Source of the DNA: VXPW01 sp965115815
GTDB taxonomy: Bacteria; Pseudomonadota; Alphaproteobacteria; TMED109
DNA length: 64,000 nucleotides
Assembly: GCA_965115815.1 (NCBI GenBank)
Contig: OZ220465.1
Location: 2,728,001 to 2,792,000 of the forward strand
Direction of reading: 5' to 3'
Shown: in pieces, positions 1 to 8,526 of the stretch
Numbering within the stretch: the first letter of the stretch is position 1
How the letters are laid out: each line of letters opens with the position of its first letter
The notes under the pieces: generated by a model
Databases searched by the model: none
Told to the model about the DNA's origin: nothing
Seen by the model: the letters and a program-made list of their open reading frames with translations, nothing else
Program-made: the position numbers and the translations under genes

Positions 1-1488
1 GTCCTGCGCCAGCCAGCGCGCCACCGATTCCGTCCCCTCTACGTAGGGCATCAGCAGGAGGAAATTTGCCTGCGGGCAGTCTCGCTTGACCGTCGCCAAC
101 AACAGTTCGATCCGCAGGCCCCGCCCCTCGGCCTCCAGATTGTGGGCCTCGTCCATCACGACCAGAGCGAGAGGACGATCCACTTTCCTGTTGCGGATTA
201 GCAATGACAGCTTTTCCGGCGTTGCAACCAGAATGTCGAACGGCTTGTCTTTGTCGGTAAGCAGCTCCTCCTCGAACGCGTCCACCTCGATGGCCGAGGT
301 CAGCTGCTCGACCCGCAGGCCAATCGGCTCGAAGTCGACGCGCAAACGACGCGTTATCTGCGCCGACAACGCACGGGTCGGCGCGACATACACCACCCAT
401 CCGCGGTCGCCCTGGAACTGGTTCAATGCCTGCAAGATACGGAACTGCGCGAGCAGTGTCTTGCCGCCCGAAGTGGGCAAATCGACTACGATCGCGGTTT
501 TCGCCTGGTCGAGCAGCCCCTGCTCAAGCAACGCCGCGCGCTGTGGCGGCAAGAGCTCGAATATCGCCTGCTGTTTCCGGTGCGTCAGAGAGCGCACGAA
601 TTTCGTGGTTCGCGAGTTGACTGTTCGCGTCGCCCACCACAGCGAATTCGTTACCATGATGCGCGCCGTGGCGTGCAGCCATCTGAGCACCACCTCGTGC
701 TGCGCGTCCCCTGAAGCGGCCGCCGCCCGAATTCCCGCTTCGAAGTGCTTGTCCAGTGTGCCGAACGGATCGCTTGGTTCGCCTTGGAGCATGTAACTTG
801 CAAGCGTCTCCGTCGCTTTCGCCCAGTTGTAAAGTGCCGCCAGCCGAAGGGCGATCACCCGGTCTACCGCCTCCGAACCATTTTGCAGGCGATGTTCTTC
901 GTGAACCTTCTGGTCGTTGCGCAATCCTGCGATTATCTCGCGGATCCGGTCCAGATCGTCCCACCCCTCCTTGCGAAATAACCTGACCCAGCAGGCAAAC
1001 AACCTGTACAGGAGCCTGCGGTCCCATTCGGCATCCGCGACGCTCGGCGCCCTCAACGCCTCTCCCTGTTCCCGATACCAGCGCCGCAGGTCCGACCAGC
1101 GATCGCCGCAATAGGCGGCCGCGGAGAGTTGAAGCACGAAGAACAAGCGATCGTGCGTTTCAGCCGGGACAGGAAGGAGCCTGCGGACGTCGAACGCTCG
1201 GAACGAAGCGGCTACCGCCTGATCCCGGAGTTGTTGTTGCTCGCCGGCCGGACGGCTCAGCTCGTCGAGGCCCTCGATGGCAGCCAGCTCGAATGCCAGC
1301 GCCACCCTTTCCAGGAACGGCTCGTCCTCCGAATTCTCCTCGAACGAGAAACTGATCTGCTTGCCGACCGCCCGCCGCGCCAAACGCTGGTTGACAAGTT
1401 TGCCCGCGCGTACCAGCTCCTCCGCCCCGATGGCCGAAACGGCCCAATGTTTGTTGAGCGCCTCCAATGCTCTGCCGGACAGGCTCAT
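1..1488 (-). CDS. hamB: Hachiman-type SF2 helicase HamB, partial
   Basis: Reading the minus strand from 1488 gives an open frame of 496 codons that runs off the left window edge, so only the N-terminal half is present. Helicase motif I (LPTSGGKT, about residues 337-344), an APTRAL motif Ia and motif II (MDEAHN, about residues 444-449) are clear, typical of Ski2/DEAH-like superfamily 2 enzymes. About 330 residues precede motif I, as expected for HamB. The ATG overlaps the stop of the upstream gene in an ATGA and is preceded by AGGAGCGG, so the start is well supported and translation is probably coupled. In Hachiman systems HamB is the DNA-sensing helicase that holds and releases the HamA nuclease. 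The pairing with HamA is the main reason for the name; a helicase of another two-gene nuclease system is the alternative. Confidence 0.72.
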   Translation of the reverse strand, partial: MSLSGRALEALNKHWAVSAIGAEELVRAGKLVNQRLARRAVGKQISFSFEENSEDEPFLERVALAFELAAIEGLDELSRPAGEQQQLRDQAVAASFRAFDVRRLLPVPAETHDRLFFVLQLSAAAYCGDRWSDLRRWYREQGEALRAPSVADAEWDRRLLYRLFACWVRLFRKEGWDDLDRIREIIAGLRNDQKVHEEHRLQNGSEAVDRVIALRLAALYNWAKATETLASYMLQGEPSDPFGTLDKHFEAGIRAAAASGDAQHEVVLRWLHATARIMVTNSLWWATRTVNSRTTKFVRSLTHRKQQAIFELLPPQRAALLEQGLLDQAKTAIVVDLPTSGGKTLLAQFRILQALNQFQGDRGWVVYVAPTRALSAQITRRLRVDFEPIGLRVEQLTSAIEVDAFEEELLTDKDKPFDILVATPEKLSLLIRNRKVDRPLALVVMDEAHNLEAEGRGLRIELLLATVKRDCPQANFLLLMPYVEGTESVARWLAQD

Positions 1489-2282
1489 TGTTCCGCTCCT
1501 GCCCGCCGTGAAACCATCTCCCCTCCAATACCGTCCAGGCTTTCCTGCGGCAGGTAGAGTGCAAGCAGTTCGATACGCGTGCCCTCGGGGCAAGCACCGG
1601 CGAGGCTACCGACCCGCACCCGCAAGTCATCCTGATGGGGTTCCACGTCCCTAACAAGACATCCATAGAGCTGAATGTCCGATGTGTTCCGCAGATACCT
1701 TCTTGCCGCCCGCTCGAAACGTGCCCGCCATGGGGCTGACCCGACCCGATGAGCGAGGTACTTTACGAGATCGTCGCGGATGGCTTTCTCGTCGCGTAGA
1801 TCTTCCAGTTGTTGTTTCAGCCCGGTGCGGCCGTACATCGCTCCGGGAGGATAGCTCCGTTCGCTCGATGTCTTCACCTCGCCGAACGCGAGGCAATCGC
1901 CGTTGTCGTCGATCCCGAATCCCACCAAGTCCGCCCCTGGCAAGCTGGAGCCGCTCTTTCTCTCGTCCCGACCGTCTGGCCAGGGAAAGCTGCATGACCG
2001 ATGGTCCGTCAGGTATGTCTCCGCGATCGCTTCGCCCACCCGCCAGTCCTCAATCCTGTCAGGATCCTTCAGTATGCGCCGCAGCCCTTCCTGGGCGAAG
2101 TCCGTCTCCGCCAGGCTCGCAAGAATGTCCTCAATATTCGCCTTGCCTTCGTCGTCGAAAAGTACCGCCGCTACCTGGCCCTCCAGCGCGACATCCAGAT
2201 CGCTGTCCGACCATCTCAGGCCAATGCCGGAACACGGATATCCGCCCAGCCGGAATACGATATCGCCCGCACCAACGGTCAC
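1485..2282 (-). CDS. hamA: Hachiman nuclease HamA (DUF1837-like)
   Basis: A 265-residue protein whose size and motifs fit the HamA/DUF1837 nuclease fold. A PD-(D/E)xK-like set is visible: E84 in VGEAIAE, D118 in PGADLVGF, and E135-x-K137 in FGEVKTSS. In the known system HamA cuts DNA after HamB senses damage or phage replication intermediates. The gene overlaps hamB by four bases. The start is taken as GTG at 2282 with AGGA eight bases upstream; the same frame is closed by a TAA near 2352, so the true start lies in that short interval. No frameshift or internal stop is seen. The upstream leader is AT-rich compared with the window, suggesting acquisition by transfer. Family identity is inferred from motifs and gene order. 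Confidence 0.7.
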   Translation of the reverse strand: MTVGAGDIVFRLGGYPCSGIGLRWSDSDLDVALEGQVAAVLFDDEGKANIEDILASLAETDFAQEGLRRILKDPDRIEDWRVGEAIAETYLTDHRSCSFPWPDGRDERKSGSSLPGADLVGFGIDDNGDCLAFGEVKTSSERSYPPGAMYGRTGLKQQLEDLRDEKAIRDDLVKYLAHRVGSAPWRARFERAARRYLRNTSDIQLYGCLVRDVEPHQDDLRVRVGSLAGACPEGTRIELLALYLPQESLDGIGGEMVSRRAGAEQ

Positions 2283-2423
2283 GAGTATATTCCTGTGAAG
2301 CCAGTGCAGTCGCGGGTCCTTTCCCTCTCCATTTGTACAATTTCGAGTGATTTATTGTTTTCATTTTTTGAAAGTGCCTGTCAATTCCATTGACAAATTC
2401 TCTGTTCTTTTCTGCAAAATTAT

Positions 2424-2759
2424 TCATTTCTCCTTGTTACCTGAATGTCCGGAACCGCCACTACCGAAATAGAAACCGATGATCGTGCCTGCTATCCCGG
2501 TCAATGCGGCCACGATCTCCGTAAATCGAGTGCTGTTCGGGAGTGCCGCGCCACCAAAAACAAGAAACACAACAAGAGATCCTATCACAGTGAGAGCCAG
2601 CATGGACCTTACCGAACCTTGAGGAAGCGCCAGCCCCTTGAGCGCGTCAATATCCAAGGATCTAGCCTTCCAAATAGCGTACATCGGAAGAATAACAAGT
2701 GTCAGAACAAGCAAAATTCCTTCTGCCACAAGCAAGGGCATGATGTTGCCATTTTCCAT
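2424..2759 (-). CDS. small two-helix membrane protein upstream of hamAB
   Basis: A 111-residue protein, not recognised as a named family. It has two strong hydrophobic segments, residues about 6-28 (MPLLVAEGILLVLTLVILPM) and 50-72 (SMLALTVIGSLVVFLVFGG), then a shorter hydrophobic stretch ending in IIGFYFGSGG and a charged tail. It would sit in the inner membrane with a short cytoplasmic loop between helices. It is the first gene of the leftward hamAB cluster, about 140 bases from the hamA start, so co-transcription is likely. Its last codons overlap the ATG of a second short frame at 2427. A membrane partner is not a standard Hachiman component; it may be an accessory effector, a cargo gene, or a chance neighbour. 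Confidence 0.55.
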   Translation of the reverse strand: MENGNIMPLLVAEGILLVLTLVILPMYAIWKARSLDIDALKGLALPQGSVRSMLALTVIGSLVVFLVFGGAALPNSTRFTEIVAALTGIAGTIIGFYFGSGGSGHSGNKEK

Positions 2760-2789
2760 TTCACTTCCCTACTCGCCTTAGCATGATTC

Positions 2790-3464
2790 CTATTCGACCT
2801 CACACAGCTGGACTGCCAAGCGCAAGAACTGATTGTGCTGCCATCTGGTTTCGCTCAAATCGTTCCTGCTTATTCCTAAGGATCGTCCTGCAATGAGTAG
2901 TTGATATGGGATGGGTTGTGTTCTGACGGCGCTGTGAATGAAGCGTGGGATCATGGGGTTGAGTTGGTATCGTCGGTTGTATCGCCATGCGAAGCTGGCG
3001 AGATGGCGTTCGGCATGGTCGGGTCCGAGCTTGCGACAGGTTCCGGCGATGGCGCTCTTGATGTTGCCGAGGGTCGTGTTGACCCATTTGAAGGGGGCCA
3101 TGCGGACGGCCCGGCGGCCTGAGCCGGTGCGGATGGCCCGGTGGCTTGCGGCGATGCCGTCGAGGGCGTTCCAGCAGTGCAGGGCATCGGTGACAACCTC
3201 CGTCCCCGGGGCCAGCCAGCGTTTGGCGTCGCGCGCGATCTCGCGCTTGCGGAAGCCCTTGACCGGGGCGAGCTTGACCTTGCGCGGAGCCCCTTCGGCG
3301 CTGGTCGAGACCGCCGCCACGAAGGGCGTCTTGCCCGGCGCGCTCCGGCCCCGCTTGCCGCCGGAGCGCGACCCGCCGAGATAGGCGTCGTCCATCTCGA
3401 CCCGTCCTTCGAGCCGCGTGTCGGCTTCGCGCCGGGCCATCACCGCCATGATCTTCTGCATCAA
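2790..3464 (-). pseudogene. IS1595-family transposase, 3' fragment
   Basis: A 224-residue frame matching the DDE domain of IS1595/ISXO2-type transposases: MDDAYLGG (first catalytic Asp), VVTDALHCWNAL (second Asp), FKWVNTTLGNIKSAI and RHLASFAWRYNRRY near the end. The usual N-terminal zinc-ribbon and about 90 residues are missing, because the frame starts abruptly at QKIMAVM where the RTX gene ends. The ATG at 3464 overlaps the RTX stop codon and is a junction artefact, not a real start. Cannot transpose by itself. Confidence 0.8.
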
Positions 3465-3908
3465 ACGAAGTCGAAATCCGTGGAGTCCAACGACGCGGCC
3501 ACGATGTCCTGCAGCCTGATCGTTGCATAGTCCAAGGTGATGACCGTGTCGAGCCCGTCCTGTCTGATGTTCAGCGACTGGAACCCATCGACTCCGTGAA
3601 TCACGATGGTGTCAGCCTCCTCGAAATCGACAATGGTGTCGGTTCCTCCTTCTCCCCTCGACCGAGTGGGGATATCCGCCCCAAACACGAATTCGTCGGC
3701 GCCATCGCCGCCCTCCAGAGTGTCATCACCCGCGCCGCCGAAGAGTTCGTCGTCGCCAGCACCGCCATACAGGATGTCGTTCCCGTCATGGCCACCATAG
3801 AGGTAATCGTCACCATCGCTGCCATACAGGGTGTCGTCGCCGTCGCCGCCATCGAGGGCATCGTCGGTGGAACCGCCGTACAGGATGTCGTTACCATCGT
3901 CACCCGAC
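3461..3908 (-). pseudogene. RTX calcium-binding protein, C-terminal fragment
   Basis: About 150 residues with roughly six glycine-aspartate nonapeptides of the GGxGxDxLx type (for example GGAGDDELF, GGAGDDTLEG), followed by a typical RTX end: TDTIVDFEEADTIVI and a final LDSTDFDFV. Such repeats bind calcium and fold into beta-rolls in proteins secreted by type I systems; the C-terminal region acts as the export signal. The fragment joins directly onto the 3' end of an IS3 orfB without a stop. If the IS is removed the frame continues into the fragment at 5127-5722, so both are pieces of one gene. Confidence 0.8.
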
Positions 3909-4850
3909 TGGCCTGCCCCCATCGACGGGTCCAGTACGAATGTTAGTGCATGGGCGGCTTCTCCGCCAGGCTGGCATGATCGTTTCCGGGGCTGGGGGTC
4001 GGTATCCCAGATGCTGTGCGGACGCACGGCGTGGTAGTGGCGGCGCCAGGATTCGATGAGAATCCGGGCCTCCTTCAGGGTGTGGAAGATCTCCCCGTTC
4101 AGGAGCTCGTCCCGCAGCCGTGCGTGGAAGCTTTCGATGAATCTGTTCTCCCAGGGGGATCCCGGCCGGAGGAAGGCGGTGCGGGCGCCGACCGCAGAGA
4201 TCCATCGCCGCACGACCTTGGCGACGAACTCCGGACCGTGGTCGGAACGGATGGGGCCCGGCACGCCCCGCAGGAGGAACCGATCGCTCAGCACGTCGAC
4301 GACATCGCTCGAGGAGAGCGTGCGCCGGACCCGGATGGCCAGGCTCTCGCGGCGGAACTCGTCCCGCACGTTGAGCATGCGGAAGGCCCGGCCGTCCCGG
4401 GTCCGGTGATGCACGAAGTCGTACGACCCGACGGGGTTCACCCGCTCGGCCCGGAGCCGGACACAGGAGCCGTCACGGAGCCGGAGTCGGCTCCGTTTCC
4501 GGGGTTGGGCAGGTACCTTCAGCCCCTCGCGCCGCCACAGGCGCTCGATCCTCTTGTCGTTGACCCGCCAGCCGGCGTCGCGCAGCAGGGCCGCGATGCG
4601 GCGGTAGCCGTAGCGGACCTGCCGGCGAGCCCGCTCGATCCTGTCCGCAACCCGGTGCTTCTCGTCGGCACGGGGGCGCGGAACCCGACGCTGGGTCGAG
4701 CGATGCTGCCCCAGCACCCGGCAGGCACGCCGTTCCGAGATCTCCAGCTGGCCACGGACGTGATCGACACATTGGCGACGACGCGAGGGGCTCAGAAGTT
4801 TCCCCGGGCCGCCTCCTCGAGAATCTGCTTGTCCAACGCCAGGTCGGAAA
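3909..4850 (-). CDS. IS3 transposase orfB (DDE), reading into RTX gene
   Basis: The frame shows the HTH_21-like segment (YGYRRIAALLRDAGWRVN), then the rve integrase core: D in NPVGSYDFVHHRTRDGR, D in GPIRSDHGPEF, and E in SPWENRFIESFHARLRDEL. OrfB would be made by frameshifting from orfA, whose 3' end overlaps this frame near 4790-4860. There is no stop at the end of the element: after PRKRS the frame enters the RTX repeats and ends at 3461, so any product would be a transposase-RTX fusion. The exact 5' boundary of orfB is approximate. Confidence 0.75.
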
Positions 4851-5070
4851 CCGCCCGGCGCAGCCGCTCGTTCTCCTTCTCCAGATCCTTCAGGCGGCGC
4901 AACTGGTCGCCATTCATCCCGGCATCCTCCTTGCGCCACCGGTAGAACGTGACCTCGCTGATCCCGACCCGACGGATCGCCTCCGCCATCGACAGGTCCT
5001 GGCCGTGCAGCACCTCCACCTGCCGCAGCAGGCGGACGATCTGATCCGGCTTGTAACGCGTTCTGGCCAT
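4792..5070 (-). CDS. IS3 transposase orfA
   Basis: A 92-residue protein starting MARTRYKPDQIVRLLRQVEV, with a helix-turn-helix (LSMAEAIRRVGISEVTFYRW) followed by a leucine-rich coiled coil (RLKDLEKENERLRRAVSDLA). This is the standard OrfA of IS3-family elements: it binds the inverted repeats and is fused to OrfB by programmed frameshifting. It ends EEAARGNF, a common ending in the family. The start ATG lies just inside the element end. Confidence 0.85.
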   Translation of the reverse strand: MARTRYKPDQIVRLLRQVEVLHGQDLSMAEAIRRVGISEVTFYRWRKEDAGMNGDQLRRLKDLEKENERLRRAVSDLALDKQILEEAARGNF

Positions 5071-5126
5071 GGTTGGCCCTCCTCATCCTGAACCTTAGGG
5101 TGGACCAGTTTCAGGGGGGCAGACCA

Positions 5127-5722
5127 GTCCTCGTCGCCGCCCTCCGGCGGAACCGTCTCCACGGGAAGGAACCGGAAGTCGTCCGCGCCAAGGGAGGCCG
5201 CCGTCACGCCCTCCAGCTTGATCGTGTCGCCGTCGCCGTAGCGGATGACGGTAGAGAAGCCCTTCTGCTCGATCACCAGATCCCCGAAACCGCCCGGCAC
5301 CCCGGCAATCTCGATGATGTCGCCAGCCTCGAAATCGCTGATGTAGTCGGCCCCGTCGCCGACCGCGAACGCAAAGACGTCCTGGCCACTGCCGCCATGG
5401 AGCGAGTCCGCGCCCCGGCTGCCGGTCAGCCTGTCGGCGCCCCGGCCGCCTTCCAGACGGTCGTTGCCCACACCGCCATCGACCGTGTCGTCCCCGTCGC
5501 CGCCATACAGCGTGTCGTTCCCCGCGCCGCCGGCCAGCGTGTCGTCGCCCGCGCCGCCGTCCAGCGTGTCATCGTCCGAGCTGCCGGGGTTCATGAGGAG
5601 AAAGTCCGCATCGGCTCCCGGGCTTGCGGTTCCGCCCGTCAGCGTGTCGTCGCCGTCGCCGCCCGTCAGGATGTCGTCGCCGAGGCCGCCCTTCAGGATG
5701 TCATTGCCGACGCCCCCGTCAG
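5127..5722 (-). pseudogene. RTX calcium-binding protein, upstream fragment
   Basis: About 200 residues carrying a run of RTX nonapeptides (GGVGNDILKG, GGLGDDILTG, GGAGNDTLYG and others), interrupted by a short non-repeat stretch (ASPGADADFLLMNPGSS), then a first closing module FAFAVGDGADYISDFEAGD and LEGVTAASLGADDFRF. The 5' end of the gene is lost where another IS begins at 5723. The 3' side joins the fragment at 3461-3908 once the IS3 is removed. No type I secretion genes are visible nearby. Confidence 0.8.
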
Positions 5723-6228
5723 GCAATGGCATTCGGATAAGTTTTTCTGGCATTCGAATACGAACCCCCGTGCTTCGGGCGGTTGCCGGAAGCCGGGGGC
5801 CTTGTCCGGTGGCCGGTGTCGGGGGGCAGGCGGGTACCCGGTGCTGCCCCTTGCTCCTGGGTGGTTTCGACTGCCGTACGGAACTGCGCCCGGGCCGTTC
5901 GCGCGGGATGCACCGCGAGAGGCCGGACCGGATCCGCTGGACGGACCGGGCGACCCTGGCGCTCTGCGCGAGGAACCGGGCCTCGATCGCCTGGCCGACG
6001 AGGCGCAGGCCGTTGCGGACGTGGGTGCGCAGGGCCGGCCGGTCGTCGCTGTCGTCGAGATCGTGGTCGCAGCGGTTCGCGCACGGGCGGGCGAGAGTGA
6101 TGCGAACGAAGGCGGCGTAGAGCTCTGGGCGGACGCCGCGTTCGGACGGGGCGTGGAAGGCCTCGATCCGGAACGTCCCGGTCGGGTACCGTTCCTCCAC
6201 GCCCCCACGAGCAGGATCGAGATCGGAG

Positions 6229-6581
6229 GTATCTACTCACCCCCTACTGATGACGAATCGTTTTTCCTGAGAGCCTGTGCGGAAACTATGGAGCGGCCCC
6301 GATTTCTGGTATCTGCGATGTGGCTGGAGAGTACATCGGGATCAAACAAGCCCATTCCACATCTGTCAGATTGCTTTCGAAGCGGTCTCTCCGACGCCGA
6401 TACTTTGCACGAGCGGCCAGAATCGGGGCCGCTCAATAGTTTCCGTACAGGCTCTGACGGGTTCGGATCCGGCATTTTCCCTTGCCCCTTTCACTCGCTC
6501 GCGGCCGAGGACCGGAGGTGCGTGTTCCGGCTGACAAGAAGCGGATCGATCTTCGTCATCAGTAGGGGGGTGAGTAGATAC
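6229..6581. mobile_element. 353-bp MITE with 8-bp target duplication
   Basis: Near-perfect terminal inverted repeats of about 30 bp: left GTATCTACTCACCCCCTACT, right the complement of GTATCTACTCACCCCCCTAC, both continuing GATGACGAA. Flanked on both sides by the direct repeat GATCGGAG (6221-6228 and 6582-6589), a clear 8-bp target duplication. No coding sequence inside. It sits in the DDE transposase gene and itself contains a second MITE. Confidence 0.85.
6271..6454. mobile_element. 184-bp MITE nested in the larger MITE
   Basis: Terminal inverted repeats of about 37 bp, GAGCCTGTGCGGAAACTAT on the left and the complement of GAGCCTGTACGGAAACTAT on the right, both continuing to GAGCGGCCCCGATT. 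Flanked by TGA on both sides, the TNA-type 3-bp duplication made by IS5-family (IS1031-group-like) elements, whose ends also start GAGCCTGT. No coding sequence. Confidence 0.8.
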
Positions 6582-8526
6582 GATCGGAGATCGCCGGGAC
6601 GGGATCCCGGCTGCCGTCGAGCCGGGAGGTCGCGAGGCCGGATTCCGTGTCGGCGTGCCGGTACCGGACGAGCCGGACGCGCAGGGTCCTCGAGCGCAGC
6701 GCGGTCTCGTCCCCGGGTGCGTCGAGGGTGACGGTCCGGTCGCTCTCGCCGGAGGCGAGAACGGCGTCGAACCCGGAGTGGGCGCTGTTCCGGATGCGGA
6801 ACCCGAAGTTCAGTTTGCGCTCCCGGTGGGCGAGAGCCAAGGCGAAGGAGGTGGAGCCGCGGTCGGAGACGATGACGTCGCCTTCGGCCGCAGGGCCGAG
6901 GCGCACGAGGGCGGCGGCCCGCTCGTTCTCGGGATCGAACCGATCGAAGTCGACCGGGATGCGGTCGCCGATCCGGTAGAGGGCGCGGACCCTGCCCTGG
7001 GGGTCGTGGGCACCCTCGCTCGCACGGTCGCCGTACTGCGCGAGTTCCCTGGGCAGGGGGATCTTCGAGCCGTCGACGGCGAGGGTCCTGTGGCCCTTCC
7101 CGAGCGTGCCTTCGGGACCGTGGGCAAGGACCTCCGCGTGCAGGCGCTTGAACGCGGCCTCGTCCAGCTTCTCCCGCGCCGCGCAGGCCGTCGACGCCGC
7201 CGGAGGCTCCGCCTGCGGCAACTCAATGCCCGCGGCCTCGCACGGCTCCCAGAGCTCGCTGAGCGGGGTCCCGTAGCCCGGCCCGCGCGGCGCGGCACCG
7301 AGACGGAGCACGAACCGCAGGATCCGCAGGCGGTGGAAGACGCGCCGGCGTCTTTGCCCGCGCGCGTCCTCGCGTTCCGCGATCGCGGCGGCGGCCGCGA
7401 CCAGCGTCTCCCAGCGCTTCGAGAACCGTCGGTCGGCGGCGGCCGACCGTCCCCGCTCGGCCCGCGTCGCAGGCATGCGCCGCGCCGCGCCGCGCTCCGA
7501 GCGCAGGATCGCGCGGGCCCCCTCGCAGAGCGGCAGCACGGAGACTCCCGTGCGCGACGTGCTCCGACCCGCGGTGTCCCCGATGCGCTCCCCGTGGACC
7601 GCACGGGAGCACGAGGCCCGGAACCGGGTCTCGTCGACGAAGGTCTCGATGCGGACGGGACGCCCGCCGTGGAGGCGTTCCCAGTCGTCGGCAAGGCGGC
7701 GCGTCGCCAGAGCCAGGGCCGAGGACGCCAGGTTCTTCGAGACGACCCAGGGGAACACGAGGTACCGTGAATGGACCGTCATCCGGTGGCGGTTGCGGTC
7801 GCGCCTGCGGTCCGTCCATCCGATCCAGCGGTCCCGGCACGGAAGCGTCTTCGTCCCCGCCTCGAACCGGAGGCAACCCAGCCGACGCCCCTGCCGATCG
7901 GTCACGAAGGAGCGGACCTGCGCCCCGAAAGGGCGCTGGTAGCCGAGGTAGGGGTGCCGGTCGACGAAGGCGTTCCACAGCTACCGCCCCTCGGGGTCGG
8001 GGACCGGCTCGACGCGAAGCGGGCGCAGTTCCGACCGCGGAGCCACGATCTCCGGCTGCGGGTCGGAGGCCGAGGTCCAGACCGGGGCAGCGGCCCTGTC
8101 GCGGACGGGGTCCTCGCGCACGGGCGGCCACGTCAGGATGCCGTGGCGCTCCAAGGTCTCCAGCATCCCGAGGCCGGCCCCGACCCTGGAGCCGCCCTTC
8201 GCTGTCGTCCCGTGAAGGGGCTCGCAGAGGGTCTTCGCCCGCTCGGTGCGACGGCAGGGGGAACACCGACCCACGGTCTCCCGAACCTCCGCGATCGGCG
8301 GGCGGGTTCGGCGGCGGCCCGAACAGGGGGTCGACTTCCGGTCGAGGATTCGCGGGTCCATGGGGATTCCCGCAGCCACGATTCGACGACAGCATGCGAA
8401 TCGGCGGGCGCTGGTCAAGCGGTGCGTGGACGACCCGCCCACGCACCGAAACGTCACCTCCTATCCAAGGCTTGCCGGTATGGGAAAACCGCCGTCACCG
8501 CGACGCACAGATCCGAATGCCATTGC

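Larger units (their letters stand above)
3909..5126 (-). mobile_element. IS3-family insertion sequence inside the RTX gene
   Basis: About 1.2 kb with orfA/orfB organisation. The ends are imperfect inverted repeats: minus-strand 5' end TGGTCTGCCCCCCTGAAACT and opposite end TGGCCTGCCCCCATCGACGG, with GGTCCA further in. I find no convincing target duplication (GAC on one side, GTC on the other). Coordinates are set at the TGG of each end and may be off by a few bases. Confidence 0.75.
5740..8457 (-). pseudogene. DUF4338-IS4-type transposase, disrupted
   Basis: The minus strand from about 8457 encodes a DUF4338 (DruA-like) domain: after an in-frame TAG near 7981 comes LWNAFVDRHPYLGYQ, then CRDRWIGWTDRRRDRN, VETFVDETRFRASC-like sequence and GERIGDTAGR. 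A DDE domain follows (LAVDGSKIPLPREL, DVIVSDRGSTSFAL), interrupted at 6582 by a MITE; the end resumes at 6220 with ERYPTGTFRIEAFHAPSERG and ELYAAFVRITLARPCANRCD, typical of the C-terminus of IS4-superfamily transposases. At least two lesions (nonsense codon, MITE) make it non-functional. After the element end the frame runs on into the RTX fragment. Confidence 0.7.
5723..8526 (-). mobile_element. IS with DUF4338-DDE transposase
   Basis: The transposase remnant is bounded by a 16-bp perfect inverted repeat: GCAATGGCATTCGGAT at 5723-5738 and its complement at 8511-8526. Beyond the left end the RTX gene resumes, beyond the right end a relaxase gene resumes, which supports these limits. Without the MITE and its duplicated target the element would be about 2.4 kb. 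Related remnants in the window are the DUF4338 fragment at 43225-43720 and a similar end-like sequence near 37483. Confidence 0.65.

Noticed and set aside
1..1100. Plus-strand frames of 60-240 codons over the left edge
   Set aside because: They are shadows of the minus-strand helicase, which has clear motifs and a coupled start.
3606..5722. Regular glycine-rich repeats as DNA repeats or a CRISPR array
   Set aside because: They are the nine-residue RTX repeats of a protein-coding sequence, with variable units.
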